A DNA stretch of 40,831 bases from Nephromyces sp. MM_2019. Its lineage: Eukaryota; Apicomplexa; Aconoidasida; Nephromycida. The stretch covers positions 1-40,831 of the forward strand of contig JADHZB010001618.1 in NCBI GenBank assembly GCA_015657535.1. Reading direction: 5' to 3'. The notes beneath the pieces are model-generated. The model was not told the DNA's origin and did not search any database. It saw only the letters and a program-made list of their open reading frames with translations. The position numbers and the translations under genes were made by a program. This document shows, one piece after another, positions 1 to 10,408 of the stretch. Within the stretch, counting starts at the first letter, position 1, and each line of letters opens with the position of its first letter.

Positions 1-428
1 TGTCCTATATCCCCACTGCTTTCGGGGTGATTATGTAACGGTACAGTCGGCTCTTCGCCACTACTTGAATACTTGTAGCGATTTTCCTTTTCAGTTCTTG
101 CATCGCTTTATTTATTTCGCTGAAGTACTACATGTTGATGGAAGCACGGAAACAGGAGTATTAATTTAGATGTTGGAAGTTACGCATCCTTTGTAGACGA
201 CTTAGTTGCAACCGGGTATTGCAAGCACGAGAGTAGACATGTCTTGCGAGCTGCTGAGATTCAGCCCGAGTTGTTGTGATGTCCTATATTCACTGCTTAC
301 GGGGTGATTATTTTATATCAACGATACAGCCGGCTCTTGTGCTACTTGGATACTAGTACCTATTTTCCTTCGCGATTTTTACATTCTTCCGTTTGTCTCG
401 CTGGAGTACTACATGTTGATGCAAGCAG
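1..428. repeat. Diverged direct repeat, two copies of about 148 bp spaced 280 bp apart
   Basis: A unit at 1-148 recurs at 281-428. Both copies open with TGTCCTATAT, share GGGGTGATTAT, a GGCTCTT block, a TACTTG/TAC block and TTTTCCTT, and close with GTACTACATGTTGATG followed by GAAGCA/GCAAGCA. Substitutions and small indels are scattered, so I judge identity at roughly three quarters by eye. The bases between the copies (149-280) are not clearly repeated after the second copy. The array may continue to the left of the window. I see no open frame, terminal inverted repeat or target-site duplication, so it could be a satellite-like tandem repeat, an old segmental duplication or a short interspersed element. 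Confidence 0.75.
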
Positions 429-1428
429 AGATTTGAAAAGATAGGTCATGAGTTGGCGACGGCCTGACTATTTTGCCGTATTCAGCGCTGCTGATGGTTC
501 GATTGCTCTAATGAATACGCCCGTAAACTGACGACGCGACAGTGGTGATCTAGTTATGAGTGCACCTATTTATGCACGGATATTACGTTGTTCCTGTTAG
601 GAGTATAGGGTACTTCGAGGTGTTGGGGAATAGTTTGTTTCTGTGCGTTTCTCAGACACCTGGCTTCAAACTTGCCTTGATTGGGTCATTGCCTACTGCG
701 AGTATGTCAAGGCGTGATACTTACACATTGTTTATCTTACAAGTTGTCCCTATAGTAATCTGAGTTAGCCCATTGTAATCTGGATGTTCTAGACTGATAG
801 TTGCCGCATCGATTCACCGCCCCACGTCTCTATTAGGTAGCGACGAAGCTTACGTACGTTCCTGGTGTGTTTTTTTCGCTGTCGATGGGCTCTTTTACCT
901 TTAAATACTTTATCTTGTCCACTTGAATAAAAGCGTGAACCGGGTTCGCAGGTTACGTAGACAAGGTTTATGGAGCTATCTTCTATCCATATGTTCATCA
1001 TTGGTGATGCCAGTATGAAGTTATCTTTTCCAGCACAAATTGAGCCGATAAACAGTGCACATATCACAAATTACAATTGATTCTTTTATTTACCTTTTCT
1101 GTTGAGTCAGAATGGTTGAAACCTTGCCGGTAAGCTAATAGCAGTGCAGGCATAAGCAAATTTTTCGTGAAGAGGAAATACTCAGGAACAAGATAAGCTA
1201 CACCCGTGGAAGACTAGATGGCAAGAGTACCTACTGGTTAGACTCTTCTACAAAGTTTCTTCTCCGAAAAGACGATCTACAAATCGATGAAATGCTTATT
1301 ACAGCTGAGCTGTTCACTTGTTTTTCTAAGAAGTTAGGAGTCAGCATTTGCCGTGTTGCGCACAATTCAAGCTATATTTTAGAGCTGATGATAGCGATAG
1401 CAACAAGGAATATTAAATTTCAGAGGTA
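429..1428. other. Gene-free stretch downstream of the formyltransferase gene
   Basis: This stretch has moderate GC and lies beyond the stop codon of the minus-strand formyltransferase gene. It has short open frames on both strands. The longest is 92 codons at 789-1067 (minus), with a basic KGKRAHRQRKKHTRNVRKLR run. None looks like a known family or has clear splice context. The 3' UTR of the formyltransferase should lie in its right-hand part, but I cannot place the poly(A) site. Confidence 0.5.
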
Positions 1429-4400
1429 TCACGTAGCACACAGCGTGATGCCTCTTCCTTGTAAACCGTTCCAGTAGTCCTTGGCATCCATTATCCTACT
1501 GCCAAGTGGCTGCAGCTTCATAATTTGTAACTCACTGCCACTGCCACATGCAATCCTCAAATATCCTGGTTTTTCCAAGGAAATATAAGTTGATTCCGAT
1601 TCGGTGGTAGTTACTTTCCTTGGAAGAGCTGATATAATCTTGAGCTCTTTGACCTGAAGCACCATATATTGTAAAGCATATTCTACACTAGGGGAATAGT
1701 GTTAGAAAAAAAGTAGTAAAGTGTCATGCCATTTGCTTACATACGCTGATAGCAATTATCGCTACGTAGCGACAGAGAGTGCAATGATTGAATTACTATC
1801 AAATTGACACGATAAGCGAGAGGGGCGTAGGACGCGGAATCTACAACCACGGTTGATGTGACTAAATTGAAATGCGACAGCGTTATCGAAATTGTCGGAG
1901 AAACCTGTAGCTATCGCTAAATACAATGCCACAGATGTATTCATGTAGCTATGGAGTACTAAGGGTTCCCGCACGTGTTTCATCCCTATATTCATATACT
2001 TTGCGGACCAAAAAACCCTTTATTTTTAGTCATATATATGCGCGCTGATTCATTCAAGTATCAAGTATGATTGGCCAATCTTTCAAGGCTTTCAAACAGG
2101 ATGATTTCATTGAGCTTACTATAATACAATGTGTATAGGCATAGGAATTAGTAAATCACTGTTCTTGCATAGAAGTTAAACAGTCATTCTGAATGGGTAC
2201 GCACATTGATCATCCAATAGTAACTGAAACATATATTGCTAAGAGGCTTGCAATTATTAAATTAAAACCTACAAGAGGCATTAACACAGTACTCACCGTC
2301 CAGTTTAATCGACGCAGCAAATAAGTTTTTTGCCGATATGGTTGCGGAAAGCATATAACTTAGGCACAAGATAGGAACGCAAATGCTATACTTTCATAGT
2401 CATTTCAATCATTTAAATTTTATCGCCGTAACCAATCTGCAGTAGCTAGCTACACTAATGAGACGTACCACCGTATTTCCAGGAGGGATGTTCAGCTTTA
2501 CCTTACATCTGACTCCAGGCCAAGGCGTGAACGCTTTTAATTTCTGACAGATACTTTGGGCAGTTTCACCAGAAAATGATATGTGGGATTCCTCTTTTTT
2601 TACTTTCTTCGCAAAAGTAGCCTGTTTAAAATAACATAAAAAGTTAGCTGCCATGGGCTTAATGAACCAATTCTAGTCATTCGCACAATTCTCAGAAGAT
2701 TGCAAGCTAGGCAATTTCATGAGGCCAACTATATTTTGATTGCCTGGGTTGCTTAGCATAAAAAAAATAATTGAAAGTATTGATGATTAGCGACAGCGTA
2801 AATGAGAAGAAGTAATTGATGTGAATTAACTGTATTTGAGTCGGTAGTGATTAAAAGCATAAAATTCATAAGCTCCAAAGCTGGACAAAGCTATGAGTTG
2901 ACTGTCCTTTTTTTGTGTGAAAACTATCAGTCAGCTCTTAGTGGGCATGCAACGGTGAAGTTATTATCCTTCCATGTGATCACCCTTCGCGATAGCAGCT
3001 TATTAATGAACTTGCCTAGCAGTCGTCAGGGCGATATTAACAGCACCACTAAAAGCAATGATCATTTCGGAAGCATATAGGGCATACGTATGGGCAACTA
3101 GAAAATTCCTTTGAATATATTCTATGCTTTTTGTAAGCAAAAACTGATGCAGGCAAAAAAATTTGCTTGTGGGTGGTAATTTTCCCACTATGCCACCTTT
3201 GAGTGCAAAAAGTACATTATTCTACTATAGACTTGAGCAAAAATTAGTATTAATAAACTTTAATAGGAATCAGGCCGTGGATCCCTCAATTAATTGAGAA
3301 TGTTTGCAACATTGTGCAGAGCTCATCACTACAAACATTACTGGAGCCTAACTTGTTTTCAATTTATGAGCCCTATATACCCTTCATGAACATAGAGAGT
3401 AAGGATTTACCAGGGGCAGGATTTACAAAAGCAAAAAATAAAAATTCAACGTAGGAAAGGATATGATAAAAAGCTGCGACATCAATAAAAATAGTAGCTA
3501 GAAAATGTTGTGCTACCACCAGTAAGAGCTCGCATAACTGGGCTACACAAACAAAAGGACAGATAAGAAAAAAGGCTTGAGCTCTCCATCAGAATGCTTA
3601 GTATCACCAGGGTATTATTCTGCCGGCGGATGTTCTTGACAACCGAGCCATTCCAGATCTGGGGTAGTAACCTGATGAAGGCATCAATGCCCTTATCCAG
3701 AAGCAACTTAGTTAGAATTTGGGCATCATCCTCATCACATATTTTGTAGGCTTCCTGATATACCACAGGCCCTGCATCAACTGCAGCTACGCACTTCAAG
3801 ATTGTCACCCCAGCTGATTCCTCACCATTTAGAAGACAACGTTGTATTGGAGCCGGTCCTCTATATTTTGGAAGCATGCTCGGGTGGATATTGTAAGTAC
3901 CAAAGCTGAGGAAGCCAGAATGACGCTTTACAAGTGCATAAAACAGTGTATTATAGTCTGAAGTATAACGCTTTAATGTAAAGTTAACCAAAATCATACG
4001 TGTTTGAGAGCAGCAAAAATGCTAAGCTCTCGTGCGGAATGTTCTGTATAGCCGTTAATCTTCAACTTTGGAACACCAAGAACAGTTTAACAGTATTTGA
4101 ATATCATGATGCTCCCCATACAGAGCATGAAAAAAGAAACAAGAGGAGACGAATGAGGCAACTACAATTAGTTTATCAATTGCTAGTATTAGATAGTCAT
4201 CATCTATTTTTCATGCTGTAATGTATACGCACGGATCGCAAAATATGCTAAGAGAGGATGTCGAACTTTTTAGGACTTTTTTTCTAGGAACTATCGGAAT
4301 GCTATTACTACGTTTTTCAACGCTTCAGGACGGCATTAATCCACAGTGAATTTACCACACGTCCGAACCTGGAGAGCAGAGCAGCTGCTTTACCTACGGA

Positions 4401-6732
4401 TGCTTTGCACGCAAAATGTTACCGCTCATTGATGAGGATATGGGGGAAAGAGTACGAACTAATACGCATTCTCAACTAACCATACTAGAGAAAAAAATTT
4501 CGAAGGAAACTGTTGCAAATCGCATAATAAGTAGTGCATTGTTTTAAAGAAATCCTCAACAGCAGGAAATTCAGCTTGAAACAACTGTAATAAGAGTTAC
4601 TATCAACATACAATTGACCGAACTCATATCCGATTCAAAATATTCAAGTTATCCTCAAAAGCAGCACAATATAGTCAGCAGGGTCAGATAGTCCCAACAA
4701 CATCCAACAGAAAAAACTGCCTGCTGGTTGCAGATTAATCTTCCATGAACTTCGAGTGTTCAGCTAAGTGTTGCATATCAATTTTGCACTACCGTGGAAG
4801 CTGCAGGAAATCATTACTGAGAATCCCTCCGTAGGATGCACTCAGGCAAACATCTGGATTCAGGGTGTTAGAAATGTAGGATATAAGTCCACGGTCCATG
4901 GAATCTTCATTTAGTAAGACTGGAATGTCATTATCACTGGCGACGCCCTTAAAAGAGAAGAGTTTGCCACAAGAAAGAGCTCATTAAATCTAAGGTAGAT
5001 TTCTGCAGTATGCAGGGGAAAATATAACCGCGAGCAGATTTTAAGGATGTCAAGTACATATTGTGATTACTACATCAGCAGTACAATTAGCGCCATTTTT
5101 CCTCATAAGACAAAAGGAAGTAACACAAATATGGACGACTGCATTCACTTAGTTAATCTTTAAAAATAACGACATAAGTAAATCAGTATCTGATTTCTCT
5201 GCGTTCAAGCTATCACTGGCGTTGGCGTATGTGCACAAATCAGCCGCAATGATTTAGTTGTAAACATTTTTCAAGTCAAAAGTAGCTTCCATGTGATCTA
5301 GTAGAGCTGAAAATCACAACACACATTCGTCGAAAACACGTATTTTTATCACTGAAGCAACAAGCACTCAATATTTTCATGCGTAACACACTTCAATGTT
5401 TTTATAAAATTTATAAGAAGCTAATCCATGCATATTCTCCGTTAACAGATGCTACCAAATGTAGAGTAGTGAGAATTTCATTCATGTGCTTTCAAGTATT
5501 GCCGGTATCCCAGTTGACAACAGGCCAAGAGCGATAACATATTCGTACCTTCAATGAGGCATATATAAGTGCCCACATGAAAGCAGATAACTGTTTACCT
5601 TGCTTAAAAAAAGCCATTCTTGGAGGCTCTGAATAATTGCAAGGCGTTTCACAGCAGAGATTATACACAGGTAAGCAATATAAAAATTGCAGAATAGGTT
5701 GATCAGCGCAATCACAACTGTCAAATTGCTAAAAAACTTCATGAAAGATCAAAATTTCAAGGGAAGGTGGTGGAGTTTCAGCGTATGAGCAAAAGTAAGC
5801 ATAATCGTTTCCGGATTGTTCTAAACGACGTAGATAACTCGGGGAAAAAAGTACTGTCACGGGGCTTCTTGAAAAGTGGCAACCAACCATTACAGATTTT
5901 TCGTCAAGCATTCGTCTACGTCTGTTCAACTGTTTTTTCGGGTCCTTTGTTATCGCAGCAACAACCTGAAAACTGTGATCTGTACAACATCAGCATACGT
6001 GTAAATAACGACCTTGCAAAGTTAAAGGAAGGAGTTGGGAGCTTTTTAGAGATGCGTAAACGCTACAAATATCCCAAGAAGTAATAGTATCAAACTAGGG
6101 GTGCGCATTTCATTGCTGCCCATCATACCATCAAAGCTGCGTAAGTTGGATGCTATGGGTTTTACTACAAAGCCATAAATGCTTTTTGCATGCTTTCAGC
6201 AACTAACATGATCAAGCGATAAAAGCACGCAGTACATGCAGAGTCCACACTCATTATCAGACTCGCAATTATCATTACTTATCGGCAGAACCTGCAACAT
6301 GAATTGAATATGCTACAGCGAACCCAATTTAGAGGCATCTATCAACTTTTGGAGGCCTTGAGAAGCCCATATTCCACTTCCCAAGAAGATAAGATTGCGG
6401 CAGCCATATTCACGCAAATTATCCTCTTTAGAAACTTTACTGGCTAGGGTGCTCTTCCTGGTGGGTAGAATAATATTATCCTTCTTTACAGCAAAGCCCC
6501 GCCATGCCCTTATATTCTGTAAAGACGTGCTACAAAACAACGTGACATGACGTCGAGCGGTGGCTTCATACGCACAGGCTGAGGGTATAAAAAGAGGAAC
6601 GCTGCAGCAGAGTAGCAATGTGAAAATCCCGAAAAAGCGGTTATTAGATTTCTTTAACTGGGTGGCTTCCTGATGATGTTTGATATTTCTGGCAGTACCA
6701 GCATACATGTACCGACGTATATTGATCGACAT
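1429..6732 (-). CDS. FMT: Methionyl-tRNA formyltransferase, probably organelle (apicoplast) targeted
   Basis: It transfers a formyl group from 10-formyl-tetrahydrofolate to Met-tRNA for initiation in organelles of bacterial descent. Five exons join in phase: 6732-6324, 5979-5738, 3925-3608, 2621-2469 and 1653-1429, giving 448 residues. Residues 113-124 (NLIFLGSGIWAS) are the first beta strand and loop of the formyl_trans_N fold. HSFQVVAAITKDPKKQ follows. The catalytic centre is TYNIHPSMLPKYRGPAPIQ with Asn229 and His231, then VDAGP with Asp267. The C-terminal domain shows KAFTPWPG, GYLRIACGSG and LQPLGSRIMDAKDYWNG. Residues 1-110 extend beyond bacterial enzymes (about 315 residues): a hydrophobic segment at 33-54, then a Ser/Thr/basic region, as expected of a plastid leader. 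The join of exons 2 and 3 is the weakest. The region matching bacterial AYGxILP reads SYAETPPPSLEI and is followed by a 1.8-kb intron, so an exon could be missing. Met9 is an alternative start. Family is certain; the plastid location is inferred. Confidence 0.93.
3285..3298. repeat. Perfect 14-bp palindrome in a formyltransferase intron
   Basis: CTCAATTAATTGAG reads the same on both strands. It lies in intron 3 of the formyltransferase gene, between the exons ending at 3608 and starting at 2621. It is short enough to be chance in AT-rich sequence, and no function can be assigned. Confidence 0.4.
6571..6636 (-). other. Signal-peptide-like hydrophobic segment of the formyltransferase leader
   Basis: Residues 33-54 are uninterruptedly hydrophobic (FFGIFTLLLCCSVPLFIP, then SACA). 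A KKSNNR flank precedes them and a possible signal peptidase site follows at ACA before YEA. Residues 55-110 are then rich in Ser, Thr, Arg and Lys with few acidic residues until SKEDN, which suits a transit peptide. About 30 residues lie before the hydrophobic core, which is common in apicoplast leaders but would also allow a start at Met9. The alternative is a simple signal anchor, which would make little sense for this enzyme. Confidence 0.65.
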
Positions 6733-9700
6733 TTCATTACCGACGGCACTACCATGTCATTCTTTCCAACTAACCTGATACCACTGGCAAAAACGAAGTT
6801 TCTATTACACCTCTAACTAGAGCTTCATAGACGTGCATGAATCTCAACGTAGCTGGCTACCGTGCTGTTTTCACTGGCCAGAACCAAAATTAGTATGAAA
6901 GCAGCCGTCAGTACAAAGAACGTGTACTGTTTCGAATCATCATTAGTGCAAACAAGTCCAGCTGTGCACCACCTTTTTTGCGCCCTGCGCAGTTAATGCA
7001 GTAGAAGCCGCCACTGAAGAAGCTCCAAGACGAAGGGAAGTGGCCTTCATTCAGTTTCTATATTGAGAATAGCAATAGTCTATTGAATGTCTGTAACTCG
7101 AATATATTAGTCCACCTATACCAGGATGACCATGACCATAAGGCTCGTTAAATTGACCTTGAGCATCACAGGAGAATCATAACCAGTAGAAGAAACTTCT
7201 TTAAGGAGGCTAACACTACAAAATGTAAAACAGAAAATATGCATCTTCAGCTTCAGATCAAATGCTTCGGGAAAGTACTTCTGTAACGTAAAATTGACTG
7301 GTGCGGTGTGAGGCATTCAATGGCATGGCAAAGGAAGGCACCCGTGGGGGCTTCGGTTGCCTACAAAGGCGCACTTCTTCTAACTTAGGGGGAATTTTCC
7401 GCTTCAAAACTGCGACACTCGTTACCATGTAATTTATGAGGTACTGCAGTCTTCATGGCACTACTCGTAATGTTGCTCGTAGGAAATTCAGCGGCAGAGC
7501 ATTGTTGTTCCTACAAAATATTTCAGAAAACTGAACTGGCAGTGAGCTGCAGCCGTAAATATATTTACGTCAACGAGCCTCAACGCGAAGACCTTGGAAG
7601 GCACAGGTATGAGTGCAACGCATACACGTATTCAGTAGAAAACAATTATGAAATAAACTTATAACAACGAAGTTGAGAATTGCGCGAGGAAGGGAATAAA
7701 TACAATTTTTCGATTCACCTGCAGACAAGCGGTCCATTGCCAGTGGCGTGGGACCCGACTTTACAGTCATATCAGCACGTCCATATTACGGAAATACTGA
7801 TTCAGGAAGCTTCTATAGAGAAAATTCTGGATTTAACTCAACCATACATTACTTTTAGCCGGAAACCAGCGCAGAAGCAGCAATACGTGCTCCTTGGATG
7901 ACTACAAGACGTATGCTAGGGAATAAAATTCTGCGGCGCAAATACCTTGCTATAGTTTTATTGTATGCGAAAGATAGGACGGTCCTGCGGTCGTAGTATG
8001 CAGTTCATGCGATTGAATATTTCCATATAATGTCATATGCACTATCAGGCGGTTTTCCGCCAGAAAATACTTTTCGGCGCCGCAACCATCGGTAGCATAT
8101 TTTCATCACTTCCCAGAGAATAGATGTACAGCATAACTCTACGAAGGCGCGTACGCTCAATAATTCAGCACTCGAGGTGCTGCTGCCAACAGCTGACTCC
8201 ACAAGTATGGATTGTACCTCCCTCGTCCGCCAGGAGTTCTACAGTATGGACATACGCTACAATGATGCGCGCATTAGCATCATGCGCTGCCAGTTAACAT
8301 CAGCTCGTTTAGCAATTAAGATTTATGTTTGGCTTGCACGCACCAAAGTGAAAGCCCTTCGTATTAAATCGGTAGAAAAACTTACAAGCCCAACGTGCGA
8401 ACACGTTACTACTATCATGCGCCACATCTTATCATAGGGCGATCACTATTCCTGTGCATCAGCATCTCAAGATAAATGGCCGAATTTTATCAGCATTTGC
8501 TGCAGTCCACAAAACATAACGACTTGAAACAATTCCAAACGAGTCACAGAAACAGTCGTTAAATCGAATACTCGCGTCAGTAGGATGCTAGAGTGGTGAC
8601 AACCTAGTTTTTTTTCCGACGTTTTCAAGCGCATCTACTTTATCCTATCACTACTTCAGCCTAGAAACACTCAAATGCATATAAGGATTGTATATATTCG
8701 CTAGCCAACAAATCTAAGTACTTGCCTATTAGATTAGTTGATATGAGCAGCATATCAACATTATTAGGCAACTATCCCACATCCCAGTATAAACCTCATT
8801 GCGGCTACACAATGCGCCACAAAGCAGCCCTTCCAACTGGACAATAATGCCGGCAGGCCTACCTGTTTGAGACATGCAAGCAGGATATCGGATGCAAGCG
8901 CACATATCTAGCTAGGCCCTGAACATTGCTAAAACATGGCATGATGCACAAGCATGACCATCGCCGTGTTGCACCTCTTAATAAAACGAGAAAAAGCAAT
9001 TCTTTCAGAAATGGTTCCTCTAACAAATTATAGGCGTTTCAAGCCATTTTCCCGAATAGCCCAAAGATGAGAGCATGCACAAAAGGCGGCAAAAAAATAA
9101 CGCGGGTTCAGCTACATTGAGATCAGTGCTTTGCTATGCTTAAAATGATACAGATGGCAGGCAGAGAGTACAATTACAAAAAATTGAATTTCGCAGTAGG
9201 AGCTCCGCACAATACCAGATAAACAACCCGCAATCCGTACATAAAGCGTTCCAAGTTACTCGAGGCAAAAAAAGCTACGCTGTAAGCATACTGAACATAG
9301 CTAATGCTATATTAGCTATAAAAGGCGTCAATAGCAAAACTGACTTGAGAACAACACTACTCAAAAATGTAGCTCCCTTAACTTTGAAAGTAGTTGAGAC
9401 CGCCCGACAGCGGAAGTAATCGCATGAACGCATTCAGCTTAATTTTAGTCCCTTTCTCAAAGCTCTCTAGCATACCTAAACTTAAGCAGCAGTACAAATA
9501 GCTCCGAAAACCTTACACATCTCGCAAGAACCAGTAAGCAAACTACAAATATTCACTCAACGTAGGCCGTTTTAAAATGAATTTAGAAGTTTATGAAAGA
9601 AAAAAAAAACAGAGGCGTTGGGCATCAACGCACTAAACAAAATTACATTAACATGAGCCACGTTTACGCGCTTCTGAGGACAAGTGTAACAAAAAAAGAG

Positions 9701-10408
9701 AGGTTTTAATATTTTAAAAACACCAGGGTGATAAGTCAGAATACTAATAAGCAGTTTTTCGTTTAAGAAACACATTCTGAGAGTAAGAGTACTCGAAAAA
9801 AAACAAAGATAACACACAATTGTTGCACACACTACAGGAATGCAGGCGACCAAATCGGCTATAGTACATTTTGAGGGGAATCAAACATCTAGCACCGTAT
9901 ATTCAGCTTCTCAAACTCCAACTATGCCACGGCATATAAGAAATGAAGCACAAGACATACTAGGAGGTGGCCTAAAAATGTAGCTCTGCCGTGTTTGAAA
10001 CACATTGATATACAACCATATTTTTTAGATCATGTCAAAAATATCATTCAAAGCAACACAAGAATACCAAGAGAATATAATTTACAGATTACTGTGGCGA
10101 TCGACTGCACTGTGCTACCTTACCAGGAAAAATAGAGGGAAACATAATCAAGTAAAGCGCCCTGACAAAAGGACCAGTAGCACATAAGGTGCAAGCTACC
10201 TAAGAAAAACTAAATATGCGGGTAACATAATAGCGTGTCAACAATATTTTATCCACAAAAATGCATAAATACGATGAAATGCAATATTCTAATATGAAAA
10301 AAAACGCATAAGAATTACAAATCTAGTGCCACCAACAAAATGAGGAATATAATACGTAAAGAAATGCCAAAAAACGCCTCAATAATCAAGCCATATTCTA
10401 AAGATGGC
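6733..10408. other. Intergenic region between formyltransferase and TMBIM genes
   Basis: This holds the 5' flank of the formyltransferase gene (right of 6732) and the 3' flank of the TMBIM gene (left of 10409), both on the minus strand. About 7.3-8.45 kb is richer in GC and has short open frames on both strands: 7455-7664, 7680-7901 and 8177-8437 (plus), 7116-7316 and 8005-8202 (minus). None shows a recognisable domain or consistent splice sites. From about 9.0 kb the plus strand turns clearly A-rich, like the TMBIM introns, so the TMBIM transcript may have a long 3' UTR or further untranslated exons here. Confidence 0.5.

Noticed and set aside
4355..4385. GGTTCG-type sequence (minus) resembling a tRNA T-loop; others at 490, 20560, 21270 and 33812
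   Set aside because: The flanking bases do not form a T-stem and no acceptor or anticodon arms can be drawn, so no tRNA gene is called anywhere in the window.
5551..5742. Minus-strand frame containing ISAVKRLAIIQSLQEWLFLSK followed by GTAAAC, considered as a formyltransferase exon
   Set aside because: No usable acceptor precedes it in the right phase, and exon 2 (5979-5738) already supplies the matching part of the domain.
5767..6084. 105-codon plus-strand ORF (MVEFQRMSKSKHNRF start)
   Set aside because: It lies antisense to exon 2 of the formyltransferase, whose minus-strand reading is supported by family motifs and splice phases. It matches no family I know.
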